Numbered from the stretch's first letter, positions 17,340-27,221 are shown. The stretch is DNA of 49,765 nucleotides from Symbiodinium natans (GCA_905221605.1 CAJNDS010000979.1:817319-867083), one strand, 5' to 3'. The notes: a model not told the origin generated them from the sequence alone. Numbers and translations: made by a program.

Positions 17340-18420
17340 ACCCTGCACCCTGAACCCGAAAGCTCCGTGCATTTTCCAGGCCTCCTAAAACGCACAGAGC
17401 TTTTGCGGACAGTGCAGAGCCTTCTGGATGGGCCTCACGAGGTTCTTTGAGGGTTCCTGGGGGGCGAAAAACCTCGGAAATTCACACCGTCCTCTGCGGC
17501 CCCAAGCGCGAAAGCTCCCGTGCATTTTTCAGGCCCCCCAAAACGCACAGAGCCTGCTGGGACAGCACAGAGCCTTCTGGAAGGTGTCCTCATGAGGTTC
17601 CTTTGGGGATTTGGGGGAATCACGTAGTGCAAAAATCTTGGAAAACCCACGCAGTCCTTGCGGCCCTCAACCCGAACCCGAAAGCTCCCGTGCATTTTCC
17701 AGGCCCCCCAAAACGCACAGAGCCTTCTTGGACAGCACAGAGCCTTCTGGCAGGTGTCCTCATGAGGTTCCGTAGGGGGGTTCTTGGGGAATCACGTACG
17801 GAAAACGCACGCAGTCCTTGCGGCCCTCAACCCGAACCCTGAACCCGAAAGCTCCCGTGCATTTTCCAGGGCCCCCCAAAACGCACAGAGCCTTCTTGGA
17901 CAGCACAGAGCCTTCTGGAAGGTGTCCTCATGAGGTTCCTTTGGGGTTTTGGGGGAATCACGTAGTGCAAAAATCTCGGAAAACGCACGCAGTCCTTGCG
18001 GCCCTCAACCCGAACCCTGAACCCGAAAGCTCCCGTGCATTTTCCAGGCCCCCCAAAACGCACAGAGCCTTGTTGGACAATACAGAGCCTTCTGCAAGGT
18101 GACCTCATGACTCATGAGGTTCCTTAGGGGTTTGGTGCGTAGGCAGGAATCACTCAGTGCAAAAGCCTCGGAAAATGCACCTCGCGAAACGCACAGAGCC
18201 TTTTTGGACAGTGCAGAGCTGGAAGGGGTCCTCATGAGGTTTTTCTAGAAAGTTCCTGGGGGGCTAGGCAGGAGTCACTCTGTGCAAAAACCTCGAGGCC
18301 CAAAGCCCCAAACCCTGAACCCGGAAACCGAAAGCTCCCGTGCATTTTCCAGGCCTCCCGAAATGCGCAGAGGCTTTTTGGACACAGCTAAGGGTCATTG
18401 GAGGGAAAGGGAGGGGAGGG
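17340..18420 (+). repeat. Satellite of ~152-178-bp tandem units
   Basis: The motif AGCTCCCGTGCATTTTCCAG recurs at about 17361, 17513, 17683, 17850, 18028 and 18333, with a degraded unit near 18175. Each unit also has AAAACGCACAGAGCCTTCT and TCCTCATGAGGTTC. Units end in telomere-like CCCGAACCCTGAACCCGAAA. ORFs on both strands are repeat artefacts. Confidence 0.9.
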
Positions 18421-18720
18421 GAAGGGGAACGAACGAACTGTGGGACGAGCCCCGAAACCCTAAACTCAAAACACAAGTACACGTGCGTTTTCCCACCCCC
18501 TGGAAACGCACGCGAGCGCCGCATCGCTTTCTATAGATGTGGAGCAGGCTGCGTCCTGAGGAGGGTCAGCGGCCACGTCCTGGACCGCGTCCCCAGACGC
18601 GCGTCCCGCGTCACGTCCCGAACGGCTACTAAGCCCAGAGCCCCGTGTAAACCCTAAACCCGAAACCCTACCCTCAACCCTGAACCCTCAACCCTAAACC
18701 CTAAACCCCAACCATTCCAG
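18421..18720. other. GC-rich spacer
   Basis: Repeated CGCGTCCCG/CACGTCC motifs (18560-18625), then degenerate CCCTAAA. No supported gene. Confidence 0.4.
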
Positions 18721-18799
18721 TGGTGCATATTAAGGCTGGGAGTACACCCAAGAGCAATCGGACGCGTGGCAGCTGGAGGAGCGCGGAGGCCCATGGACA
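18721..18799 (+). CDS. Exon-like segment
   Basis: Acceptor ACCATTCCAG. Reads VHIKAGSTPKSNRTRGSWRS then AEAHGQ. A second frame is also open. Unrecognised. Confidence 0.3.
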
Positions 18800-18959
18800 A
18801 TTTAGGGTCTAGGGTTTAGGTTTGCTAGGTCTTAGGAGTGTCATTGGAATGTCTAGGTTCGGGGTTTAGGGTTTAGTGTTTAGGGATGGACCAGCTGCGG
18901 GAAAGGGGAGAGGGGGGGAGGGGCGGGGGGGGAAGCTTCCGTATGCTAGTTCAGGATAG

Positions 18960-19033
18960 CTAGTCGCCGACACAGAGCTCCTGGAAGTTTCGCAGGCGCG
19001 CAAGGCGACTACCGAGATGGCATGCAGGCAAGG
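18960..19033 (+). CDS. Exon-like segment
   Basis: Acceptor TTCAGGATAG. Reads LVADTELLEVSQARKATTEM then ACR. Donor |GTTCGGGG, just where a TTCAGGG array starts. Confidence 0.4.
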
Positions 19034-19130
19034 GTTCGGGGTTCAGGGTTCAGGGTTCAGGGTTTCAGGGTTCAGGGTTTCAGGGTTCAGGGTTTCAGGG
19101 TTCAGGGTTTAGGGTTTAGGGTTTAGGGTG
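19033..19130 (+). repeat. TTCAGGG/TTTCAGGG variant array
   Basis: A patch where the unit is GGTTCAGG and GGTTTCAGG instead of GGTTTAGG, grading into normal TTTAGGG at its right end. Looks locally homogenised. Confidence 0.85.
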
Positions 19131-19679
19131 TATGGCGTGGAGGGTTGATGGAAGGGTCCTCTGGGGCTGCCGGGAAGTGTGGGTTCAGGGCTTTCAGGCT
19201 TGTGGTGTGCTAAGGTCCCTAAACCCTAGACCCTAAACCCTAAACCCCAAACCCTAAACCCTAAACCCCTGGAACCCTAAGACTTTCTTAAGCTGTTAAG
19301 TTAGGGTACCCAGAGAGTCGATATACCTCATACTCAAGCAGTGCAATCGGTATAGGCTTTGGGGAGTAGGGACTCCCCGGCCCAATAGGCTGTGACAGAT
19401 TCCCTCAGTTAAACCACCACCCGAAACCCATCCTGCTTCATACTCCTTGAATACTCTGTAGTATGCTATCATGGGGGGGGGGGGGGGAGAGTTGGGGTGG
19501 CGTGTCATCCCAGAACCCTGAACCCTAAAACCAGCCCCTTAATATTGCATTATCAGAGGGGAGGGGACTGGTCAGTTTAGAGTTTAGGATTTAAAGGCGC
19601 AACGTGCAGCAATGTAGCTGTACGGGCAGCAATTCGGGCTGAGAGATGTTGAGGGTGTAGTCTTGGGCTGTTGTCTAAG

Positions 19680-19780
19680 CGTAGTTACATGGGCCCTTAG
19701 TATGGTCCTTAATTTGTAGAGTATATAACGGGTCTTATAAGGGGTCCCTTTTTTTTTGGCCCATACTAAGCTTAAACCAC
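19680..19780. mobile_element. Family D element (truncated), copy 3
   Basis: GTAGTTACATGGGCCCTTAG at the left matches GTAGTTGCATGGGCCCTTAA at 20607. The interior has TATATAACGGGTCTTATAAG. Confidence 0.5.
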
Positions 19781-19784
19781 AATT

Positions 19785-19905
19785 ACTATACGGATCGGAA
19801 GAATGACGACTGTAATTGGTCTTGCCCTATTGTCCCTCTAAAGTTATACCATGACGACCCCCAAAACCCTATTCTAATTATTAAGGCCCCTAGAGTACAT
19901 GGTTT
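19785..19905. mobile_element. Family C element
   Basis: CCCTATTCTAATTATTAAGG then CCCCTAGAGTAC at the right, matching 14030-14055 and 32525-32545. Confidence 0.5.
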
Positions 19906-19971
19906 CGAAAAGAACCCCTAAACCCTAAACCCTAAGCCCTAAGCCCTAAACCCTAAACCCTAAACCCTAAG

Positions 19972-20045
19972 CCACACCTGCGCTGGACTCCCGCACCTCG
20001 ACCCTTGCGCCTTCCGAAAGCCTCCCTCCCTGAGGCGGTGTTCGG
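19972..20045 (+). CDS. Exon-like segment
   Basis: Acceptor CCCTAAACCCTAAG (telomere-derived). Reads PHLRWTPAPRPLRLPKASLP then EAVF. Donor |GTTAAGGG. Confidence 0.4.
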
Positions 20046-20164
20046 GTTAAGGGTGTAGGGCTGGGGCTTGCTAAGCCTTAAGCCCCTAAACCCTGAACCC
20101 TGGACCCTAAACCCTAAACCCTAAACCCAAACGCCCGAAGCCGAAATCCCCCTTGAGTTGCCAG

Positions 20165-20233
20165 GAGAAGATTGCCAACGTCATCGCGTGCCTCAAGGAA
20201 GAGCCGCGGTGGGCCGCCCAGTGGCTTCGAGGG
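20165..20233 (+). CDS. Exon, unrecognised
   Basis: Acceptor GAGTTGCCAG. Reads EKIANVIACLKEEPRWAAQW then LRG. Donor |GTAGGGTTTAGGG. 69 nt, helical composition. One of the more convincing isolated exons. Confidence 0.5.
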
Positions 20234-20421
20234 GTAGGGTTTAGGGTTTGGGGTTTAGGGTCTAGGGTTCGGGGTTTCGGGTTTAGAGTTGAGGGGGGAA
20301 CGTTTCAGGGGAAGGAGGTGATACTACGGTTCTCAACGTTGGCCACAAGTTGGGAGTCCCGCTGCACCCTCAACCCTAAACCCTTCACCCTCAACCCTAA
20401 ACCCTAAACCCTAAACCCCAG

Positions 20422-20490
20422 GGATTCGGGCCCACATCTCCAGGAGGCTGAAGACCTACACCCCCGCACAAGCCGAATCAGCTTAGGGTG
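20422..20490 (+). CDS. Exon-like segment
   Basis: Acceptor CCCTAAACCCCAG (telomere-derived). Reads IRAHISRRLKTYTPAQAESA. Followed by |GTGTAGGG. Possibly the same gene as the exon at 20165. Confidence 0.4.
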
Positions 20491-20606
20491 TAGGGTTTAG
20501 GGTTTAGGGTTTAGGGCTTAGGGTTTAGGGGTTTAAGGTTATCCTGAGCCCGACAAAGCCGAGGTATGTTAGTCATGGTCACTCTGCTGGCTGATGCCTT
20601 AAAGGG

Positions 20607-20757
20607 TAGTTGCATGGGCCCTTAATACGGTTCCTAGCCTCCTTTAAAGGGTTCTGATGTATGGGCCCATAATTTGTATAGGGTAGATAAGGAGTATATA
20701 GGGGGTACCCGTCTAACGCCACATCCTAAGGGATCACGTAACTACCCTTAGATGAAG
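20607..20757. mobile_element. Family D element, fullest copy
   Basis: Left GTAGTTGCATGGGCCCTTAA, right GGGATCACGTAACTACCCTT. The GGTAGTTA/TAACTACC ends form the terminal inverted repeat. Confidence 0.6.
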
Positions 20758-20841
20758 TCGTGACAAGGGCCGAGAAAGTTTAGGTCGTTGGGGTTTAGGG
20801 TTTAGGGTTTAGGGTTTAGGGTTCAGCAAGGCCCAGGCCAG

Positions 20842-20915
20842 TGGGCTCTTGCGCTTTTCTTCGTGTGCATCTTCTCCGTTGGACTTCACACGCCCTCACT
20901 ACATTGGGCGCGGAC
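20842..20915 (+). CDS. Exon coding a transmembrane segment
   Basis: Acceptor GGCCAG. Reads WALALFFVCIFSVGLHTPSL, then HWA. Donor |GTAGAG. A plausible membrane helix. Other frames are also open. Confidence 0.4.
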
Positions 20916-21274
20916 GTAGAGTTCATAGGGCTTGTTAGGGTCTAGAAGGATCATATGTAGATGTGCAGACACCAAGGTCCAAGCGGGCGATCATCCCGAT
21001 CCCATTCTCATCAGAAGGCTGCAGCTGGCGGCGCTGTATTATGAGCATTTCCCGCAATAGTGTGTACCCCTTGTATACCCCAAAATAAAAATCAGTTTCC
21101 CTATGAAGGAACCCCCAAAAAATCTTAAATGAATGAGAACAAGGTTCCCTAGTTTTCGGAGACAGGTTCTTCAAGTCCGGAGGTTGTTCTAAACCAGGAT
21201 CCTGTAGGAGGATCATTTTAATCAGGGTCCTATGAATCATAATAGGAGTTACTCGGGGGACTCGAGAAACTCCT

Positions 21275-21622
21275 ATGAACATTCAAGCCCTTAACCCTAC
21301 AAGGGGACGCGAACAGTTGGCTGACTTAGAGCAACCCTTGCGTGATCCTCGCAGTGTTCCACGCAAGCTTTGTGTCGCAGAAGGGCTTAGGGTGTTTTGC
21401 CCATATAGTCATAGCACAAATATACCTCATATTCTAGTTAGCACAGGCAGGCCCTTCTGGTCCGCAGGCAGCAAGACCGTAGACTGGACGAACAAAGGGC
21501 AAACAAAGTGTTGCCCGGTGCTCAGTACGGGCTTCCAGCAGAGTGTGTCACAGCAGGCGATGATCTCATGCAGCCAGGGTGGGTTTAGTGTTCAGGGTTT
21601 AGGCTTTAGGGTTTGGGGTTAG
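21275..21622 (+). CDS. 115-codon ORF, probable exon region
   Basis: Open frame including STGRPFWSAGSKTVDWTNKG then QTKCCPVLSTGFQQSVSQQ. It runs into a TTTAGGG-like region (donor |GTTTAGTG at about 21580). No domain recognised. Confidence 0.35.
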   Translation: MNIQALNPTRGREQLADLEQPLRDPRSVPRKLCVAEGLRVFCPYSHSTNIPHILVSTGRPFWSAGSKTVDWTNKGQTKCCPVLSTGFQQSVSQQAMISCSQGGFSVQGLGFRVWG

Positions 21623-21735
21623 GGTTTAGGGTTTAGGATTTAGGGTTTAGGGTTTAGGGTTTACGGCTTAGGGTTTAGGGTTTAGGGGCTGGGTTTAGGG
21701 TTTAGGGTTTCTAGGGTTTAGGGTTTAGGGTTCCT
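21590..21735 (+). repeat. Degenerate TTTAGGG array
   Basis: Many single-base variants (TTTAGGC, TTACGGC, ATTTAGG). Confidence 0.9.
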
Positions 21736-21767
21736 GTCTTGAGGTCGTGAACTACACCTGTACATAG

Positions 21768-21834
21768 AGGACACGGCTTGCTGCAGCTCCTGGCGAATCA
21801 CCGTGTCTTGATAAAACTTCCGAAGCTGCATAGG
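21768..21834 (+). CDS. Exon-like segment
   Basis: Acceptor GTACATAG. Reads GHGLLQLLANHRVLIKLPKL then HR. Donor |GTTTAGGG. 67 nt, starting in phase 1+66, like the exon at 25773, which also starts AGGACNCGG. Confidence 0.45.
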
Positions 21835-21980
21835 GTTTAGGGTTTAGGATTTAGGGTTTAGGATTTAGGCTTTAGGATTGAGGCTTTAGGATTTAGGGTT
21901 TAGGGTTTGGGGTTTAGGGTTTATAGGTTCTAGGGGTTTGGGGGTTTAGCGGCTTAGGGGTTTAGGGTTTAGGGGTACAG
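21835..21980 (+). repeat. Degenerate TTTAGGG/ATTTAGG array
   Basis: Alternating ATTTAGG and TTTAGGG variants. Confidence 0.9.
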
Positions 21981-22053
21981 GCGCCTCAGACAGATCCCAA
22001 AGCGAATCACGCAGCGCTTCAAGACGCTCATCCCTGCACAGCACGCCGCGTAG
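21981..22053 (+). CDS. Terminal exon-like segment
   Basis: Acceptor GGGGTACAG. Reads RLRQIPKRITQRFKTLIPAQ then HAA and stop TAG. A second frame stays open to 22108. Confidence 0.4.
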
Positions 22054-22473
22054 GATGGCCAACTCAAGTGCACCGGGATCTTGCGCATGCAAAATGCCGG
22101 GAGCTCAGGGATTCAGGGTAACTTAAAATCGGCTCATGATGAATCTTGGGCGTTCTGTACTGACGCAGGTAGGGTGGTACTTGTCATCAAACTTTGCGTA
22201 GGAGCTGTTGAGCCCAGATTTCCTAGCATGTTCTTCAAATGCGTGACGAACGCTCAGCAGGTGTGTGTTAGCGACGTGTACGTGGCAATGGCTTTTGCGA
22301 TAAATTGTGCGCGCACTCTCTCTCTCTCTCTGTCTCTCTTCCGCACTTGACCGATGCTCAATGAAATCCATCTGCTTGTAGAATCCGTAAAACCTCCCAG
22401 AATCCCCCCAACCCCAAAACTTTCCGATCATCTAAAACTTGATAAGCCACAACCTCGAAACCCTAAACCCTAG

Positions 22474-22562
22474 AGGCCAACATCTTTCCCAAGAACATCC
22501 ACTTCTTTCAGACGCTGCTTGCGCACGTGGGCAGCGAGCTCGAGCTAGGCTCCAAGAGAGGA
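22474..22562 (+). CDS. Exon, unrecognised
   Basis: Acceptor CCCTAAACCCTAG (telomere-derived). Reads ANIFPKNIHFFQTLLAHVGS then ELELGSKRG. Donor |GTTTCGG. Strongly protein-like. Confidence 0.5.
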
Positions 22563-22660
22563 GTTTCGGTTTTAGGGGTTTAGGGTTTAGGGTTTAGGGC
22601 TTCGGGTTTCGGGTTTAGGGTTTAGGGTTTAGGGCCTAGGGCCTAGGGCCTCGGGCTTGG

Positions 22661-22750
22661 GGTACTTCACTCGTGTCCGCGAAAGGTTATGCGAGACAGC
22701 AACCCGGGAGGGGCAAACGTTCTATGACTGGAGCCCCGAACCGCTTCAAC
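22661..22750 (+). CDS. Exon-like segment
   Basis: Reads YFTRVRERLCETATREGQTF then YDWSPEPLQPRNP. It runs into the low-complexity block. Donor uncertain (CCC|GTGTTTG). Confidence 0.35.
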
Positions 22751-22856
22751 CCCGGAACCCGTGTTTGTTTTTTGTTGTGGGTGCTTTTTTGCTGTGGGTG
22801 CTTTTTTCGGGGGCCGCCCCGGTGAGTGAGTGACCTGGTGCGTGTCGCCCCCGCAC

Positions 22857-23231
22857 CCGCAGCAAAAAAAAAACGCGCCCCCACACCCGCAGCAAAAAAA
22901 AAAAACGCGCCCCCGCACCCGCAGCAAAAGAAAAACGCACCCCCCCCCCCCTCCCCCCCCCCTTCCTCCCCACCCCCCAGGTGAGTGAGTGACCTGGCGC
23001 GTGTCGCCCCCGCACCCGCAGCAAAACAAAAAACGCGCCCCCCACCCGCAGCAAAAAAAAACGCGCCCGCCCCCCCCCTCCCCCCCCCCTTCCTCCCCAC
23101 CCCCCAGGTGAGTGAGTGACCTGGCGCGTGTCGCCCCCGCACCCGCAGCAAAAAAAAAAACGCGCCCCCGCACCCGCAGCAAAAAAAAAACGCGCCCCCG
23201 CACCCGCAGCAAAAAAAAAAACGCACCCCCC
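22857..23231. repeat. Low-complexity satellite (CGCACCCGCAGC + A-run)
   Basis: Repeated units CCCGCACCCGCAGC followed by 8-12 A and CGCGCC (~33 bp), embedded in a larger unit with a C/T-rich run and GGTGAGTGAGTGACCTGG (22821, 22979, 23107). Long minus-strand ORFs (189-212 codons of Phe/Cys/Gly) are products of this repeat, not genes. Confidence 0.95.
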
Positions 23232-23289
23232 CTTTGCTCCCCACCCCCCACGTTCTTTGTTTTGCAATTTCCTCCCCAACCCCGTCCCC

Positions 23290-23850
23290 AACGCCCCCCC
23301 TCTTAAACTGTGCAAGCGTTTTCAAAGCACTGAATCCTTCCCAAGGCCATCATGCGAGCATTGAGTTTGCAAACGGTGGAGGGAGGGCTGCACCCCGCCC
23401 AACCCTCCCCCCTCTTTAAAACCGTGCCAGGTCGCTTCTCAGCATATGAATCCTGTCCAAGCCTATCATGCCAGCATTGGGTTTGCAAATAGGGGGGGGC
23501 TGCGCCCCCCCCAACCCCCCCGCTTCTTAAAGCCATGCCGCTTGCTTCAAAGCAAATGAATCCTTTCCGAACCCATCATGAGAGCATTCCCCCCCGCTTG
23601 AAAGGGGGGGGGGGGTGGGGCTGCGCTTTTTAGCCGGGCAAACTTGCTTCAATCATACGAATCCCTTCCAAACCCATGATGATGCGAGCATTGTGTTTGC
23701 AAATGGGGGGGGCTGCGCCCCCCCCAACCCCCCCGCTTTTTTTAGCCGGCAAGCCTGCTTCAAAGCTTACGAATCCCTTCCAAACCCATGATGCGAGCAT
23801 TGTGTTTTCAAATGCGGCGGTCTGCGCAGCCCCCAACCCCCTGAAAAAAG
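23290..23850. repeat. ~115-120-bp tandem repeat
   Basis: About five units carrying AATCC(C/T)TTCC...CCATCATG, GAGCATTG(T/A)GTTTGCAAA and GGGGGGGCTGCGCCCCCC. The G/C-run palindrome is the most conserved part. Confidence 0.9.
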
Positions 23851-23899
23851 AGGGAATATATGCTTGCTTTCCTACGAAAATTCAGACCTTATGGTGGAA

Positions 23900-24745
23900 G
23901 TTGAATTTTCCGTTTAAAAATAGAGATATAAACGTCTTCTTAGTAAAGAATCGAGAAAATAGAGCTTGTGTTATGAGACATGAACAAAAACACTTGTTGT
24001 CTACGAGTCACAAATAGAGATAATGCATGTACTCTTATGACAATATAGAGAATTAGCTTTTCATGTATTCCTCTCTCATGTCTTCCTCGTGAAATAAAGA
24101 GAAGAAGTCTGAAAATACTGACAAAATAAGAAACTATAGAACAATAGAGGTTTTCGCTATACAATATAGAGAAATTAGATGCTTCCTATGACAACATAGA
24201 GGAACTAGAGGCTTTCATACGAAAATATAGCGAAAATACAAAGTGTTTTCATATTAAAATGTAGAGGTCTTGATATTCAAATATAGAGAATAGAGGTTTT
24301 CATGTTCAACTGTTAAGACAATGGAGGTTTGCCTATTCAGAGACAGAGGAAATAATGGGCTTCCTATTAAAATTAGGACAAGAGGAACAAAAACACTTTT
24401 AATTGCAAGTCACATATTGAGATAACACAGAGAATAAGTTTCTCATGTATTCCTCTCTTATGTCTTCCTCATTAAATATAGAGGAAAACTATGACGATAT
24501 AGACAAAAATAGAGAGAAATAGAGGTTTTAGTTATAAAATAGAGAGACATAGAGGTTTTCGAATTGAAGTATAGAGAAATTAGAAAAACTAGAGGTTTTC
24601 ATGCTAAATGTAGAGAAAATAGAGGTTTTCATATTCAAATATAGAGAAGAAAGAGGTTTTCCTATTCAAATATAGAGGAGAAAGAGGTTTCCCTATTGAA
24701 AATTAGAGAAAATAAAGGTTTTCATAGTAAAATATAGAGAAAACA
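23900..24745. repeat. AT-rich degenerate tandem repeat
   Basis: Units of about 20-43 bp around ATATAGAGAAAATAGAGGTT then TTCATATTCAA. Strikingly AT-rich compared with its flanks. No supported gene inside. Confidence 0.9.
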
Positions 24746-24756
24746 GCAACAACGCT

Positions 24757-24938
24757 CCGCACCCGCAGAAAAAAAAAGGCGCCCCCACGGCACCCGCAAC
24801 AAAAAAAAAGCGCCCCCGCACCCACAGCAAAAAAAAAAAACGCGCCCCCCGCAAAAAAAAAACGCGCCCCCGCACCCGCAGCAAAAAAAAAAACGCGCCC
24901 CCGCACCCACAGCAAAAAAGCACCCGCAACAAAAAAAA
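24757..24938. repeat. Second CGCACCCGCAGC + A-run satellite
   Basis: The same unit and orientation as 22857-23231, on the far side of the AT-rich repeat. Confidence 0.95.
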
Positions 24939-25132
24939 AAAAACACTCTTACCCTTCAACCCCTGAACCCCTGGAAAATCTGAAGCACTGGAACCCCTGA
25001 AGCCATAACCCCTAAAGCATAAAAACCCCAAAGCTGGACCCAAGCCCTAAACCCTAAACCCCAAACCCCAAAGCCTAAACCCTAAACCCTACACCCTACA
25101 CCCTAAACCCTAAACGAATCGGGGTTCCTGAG

Positions 25133-25217
25133 GCTCCCGGTTGGAGAGTACACGCATTGGATCACCAACCTCTGTGCCGAGCTCAGCCAATACATGTGGG
25201 GCTTCGGCGAACCTAAG
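25133..25217 (+). CDS. Exon, unrecognised
   Basis: Reads LPVGEYTHWITNLCAELSQY then MWGFGEPK. Donor AAG|GTGTTT. Preceded by a CCCTAAA run. Strong composition; exact start uncertain (acceptor CCTGAG). Confidence 0.5.
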
Positions 25218-25264
25218 GTGTTTTTCCGGCTTTTTTGGGGGGTTGAAGTGTAAGTTTAGGGTTT

Positions 25265-25350
25265 AGGGCTTAGGGCTTAGGGCTTAGGGCTTAGGGCTTT
25301 TGGGTTTAGGGCTTTTGGGTTCAGGGCTTTTGGGTTCAGGGTTTAGGGCT
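25265..25350 (+). repeat. GGCTTAGG / GGCTTTTGG variant array
   Basis: First GGCTTAGGGCTTAGG, then GGGCTTTTGGGTTC (period ~14-15): two locally amplified telomere variants. Confidence 0.85.
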
Positions 25351-25372
25351 TTGTGTGTGTTGGCTGCAAGAC

Positions 25373-25490
25373 AGAGGGGTGGTGGAGACAAGGCTTCGAC
25401 AGAGATGCCATCAGCTGCTGATGATGAGAACATGGCCTTACTTCAAGGCAATGTCCTTCAGAAGCTGCACGAAAAGACTGCCGTGGGACG
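25373..25490 (+). CDS. Exon-like segment
   Basis: Acceptor GGCTGCAAG upstream. Reads GDKASTEMPSAADDENMALL then QGNVLQKLHEKTAVGR. Donor |GTTCGACC, or it ends at the stop at 25507. Confidence 0.4.
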
Positions 25491-25616
25491 AGGTTCGACC
25501 AAAGCGTAGCTGCGAGCCTTGCACAAAGGGACAATCCTTAAACCCCTTGGAAAAATCTCCAAAAAGAATAGGCACAGGAAGAGATATAAGAGACAGGGCT
25601 CCTGTGAACGTGGGGC

Positions 25617-25772
25617 CTACTTGAAGGTTCATGGTACTTACTAACCAATTATAACTGGGCTTATAAACCTACTTATAATTGGGCTAACCCCTATAAGGCC
25701 CTTTAGGGTATTATAAGTAGGGATATAAGTACAGTTATAATTGGTTAGTAAGTACCATGAACCTTCAAGTAG
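25617..25772. mobile_element. Family A element with perfect 41-bp terminal inverted repeats, copy 6
   Basis: The left 25617-25657 and right 25732-25772 ends are exact reverse complements (CTACTTGAAGGTTCATGGTA outermost). Subfamily 2 core: GGGCTAACCCCTATAAGGCC. The right-end TAG fits the acceptor of the exon at 25773. Confidence 0.95.
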
Positions 25773-25839
25773 AGGACGCGGATTGTCAGCTACCAAGCCG
25801 AAGTGCCTTGTGCAAGTCTTTCACTCACGGGTGGCACAG
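25773..25839 (+). CDS. Exon directly abutting a family A element
   Basis: The acceptor is the terminal TAG of the element. Reads GRGLSATKPKCLVQVFHSRV then AQ. Donor CACAG|GTGTTTTC. Confidence 0.45.
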
Positions 25840-26040
25840 GTGTTTTCGGTCGAGCAGAAGCCGTAGCTGTAGAGGATGAAAAGCCTGGTAGTTCTACATG
25901 GACACACCTTCTTTGTTTTCAGAACCCTAAACCCTAAACCCGAAACCCGAAACCCTAAACGAGATGTCTCGATGGGTGGTGGGAAGTGTAGGGCTCTATG
26001 GCGCCCTGCAAATCCTAGGGTCCTGAGGCCACATGCACCC

Positions 26041-26163
26041 TACTTGAAGGTTCAAGGGTTCTTAGAACCCCAGTCATACTTCTACTTCTAACCTACTTGG
26101 AAGACTTAGGGGCTTAGAAGTACAGTTCTAATTGGGGTTATAAGTACCCTGAACCTCCAAGTA
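26041..26163. mobile_element. Family A element (diverged), copy 7
   Basis: TACTTGAAGGTTCAAGGGTT at the left and GTACCCTGAACCTCCAAGTA at the right. Confidence 0.8.
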
Positions 26164-26225
26164 ACCTCCTAAGGCTTTAACCTCTACACCTGGCATATCT
26201 CCCACGTCCGAGAGCCCTAACTCCC

Positions 26226-26270
26226 ACCCTAAACCCTAAACCCTAAACCCTAAACCCTAAACCCTAAACC
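26226..26270 (-). repeat. CCCTAAA array
   Basis: Six units. Confidence 0.95.
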
Positions 26271-26489
26271 CCCAAAAAACTACGCGCCACCATGGCCTTG
26301 CAGCTCCAATTTTGTCTTAGGGGCTCGGAGGGGCACGTGGCAGCTCGGGTTCTTTTAGGGCTCAGCGTTTAGGATGTTCAGGTTTTGAAATTCTGTGGGC
26401 CATGAGGGTAGAAGACTGCAGCGAAAGCTCGAGATTCCACAAGTTCAGGGCTTAGGGTGGTGATTTTAACGTAGACCTGCTAAAAGACA

Positions 26490-26681
26490 TTGGATGAAGG
26501 TTCTGGGTTTAGGTTCTCGTGGCTTGGAGCAGGAACAGTCACCAACACTGCAATCGCTGTAGGCTTCACGTCCTGTATTAAGCTGCGACCGCGCAGAGCA
26601 CATGCGCTGGAAGGGGCAGTGGTCTCAACGTTAGTGCAACGATGGAGGCTTCGTGGATGCAACTGGGAGGGCGAAACCTAA
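26490..26681 (+). CDS. 63-codon ORF, possible terminal exon
   Basis: Includes TNTAIAVGFTSCIKLRPRRA then HALEGAVVSTLVQRWRL, ending at TAA. Followed by CCCTAAA-like sequence. Confidence 0.35.
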   Translation: MDEGSGFRFSWLGAGTVTNTAIAVGFTSCIKLRPRRAHALEGAVVSTLVQRWRLRGCNWEGET

Positions 26682-26785
26682 ACCCCAAACCCAAAATATC
26701 AGTTGTTCTTGCGCTGCTGCGTCCCGAACAAACAACTGTCCCGCAAGGGAAAGCCGGAGAGGAGAGAGAAGGGGGCTTGTTCCCC

Positions 26786-26829
26786 TAAACCCTAAACCCT
26801 AAACCCTAAACCCTAAACCCTAAACCCTG
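26786..26829 (-). repeat. CCCTAAA array
   Basis: Six units that end directly in the reading frame of the ORF at 26824. Confidence 0.95.
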
Positions 26830-27150
26830 ACAGAGCTGTGCGGGACTGTCCAGATGACAAGGCTTGCAGGTCATGCTCTCACGTTCTGGCAATGCTGCTT
26901 GCATGAGCCGTGTCACTTTTTGTGTCGCCAGCGCTGCGCGCGCTCTTTTGAGCAAGAGTTACTGTATAATAAGCCCCCTCAACCTCAACAAAGATCTATG
27001 AAGGAGCCGAATCGTGAGAATGCATCGCAGCGTATTGGCAGTTCACAAGACTGCTGGGGCCATGATGGCGAGAAATGGGGGAGCATAAGACCTAAGATAT
27101 TCCTCGCTGCAGCAGTCGCCCACTCTCCGGCGGCACCAATACATCCATAA
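26824..27150 (+). CDS. 108-codon open frame, Cys/His-containing
   Basis: Open from the edge of a CCCTAAA array to TAA at 27148. Includes MTRLAGHALTFWQCCLHEPC, HFLCRQRCARSFEQELLYNK and a polar C-terminal half. Several Cys and His are clustered (CC-x4-C-x3-C-x3-C), possibly a metal site; no family recognised. Long for this window and without internal repeats. Confidence 0.4.
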   Translation, partial: TLTELCGTVQMTRLAGHALTFWQCCLHEPCHFLCRQRCARSFEQELLYNKPPQPQQRSMKEPNRENASQRIGSSQDCWGHDGEKWGSIRPKIFLAAAVAHSPAAPIHP

Positions 27151-27221
27151 GGCGATTGGAACGTGGACGGGCCAAATCCCTTAACCCCCAAACCCTAAAC
27201 CTTAAGCGGGTAGTTTCCTAA

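Larger units (their letters stand above)
19131..19971. other. Stretch without a supported gene; families D and C stacked
   Basis: 19200-19270 is CCCTAAA-like. 19475-19490 is a G run. 19680-19780 is a family D element and 19785-19905 a family C element. No exon supported. Confidence 0.5.

Noticed and set aside
17435-18235. ORFs of 76-131 codons on both strands
   Set aside because: Translations of the ~165-bp satellite. Similar peptides recur in every unit.
22667-23325. Minus-strand ORFs of 189-212 codons
   Set aside because: Pure low-complexity Phe/Cys/Gly/Arg translated from the A-run satellite in three frames at once.
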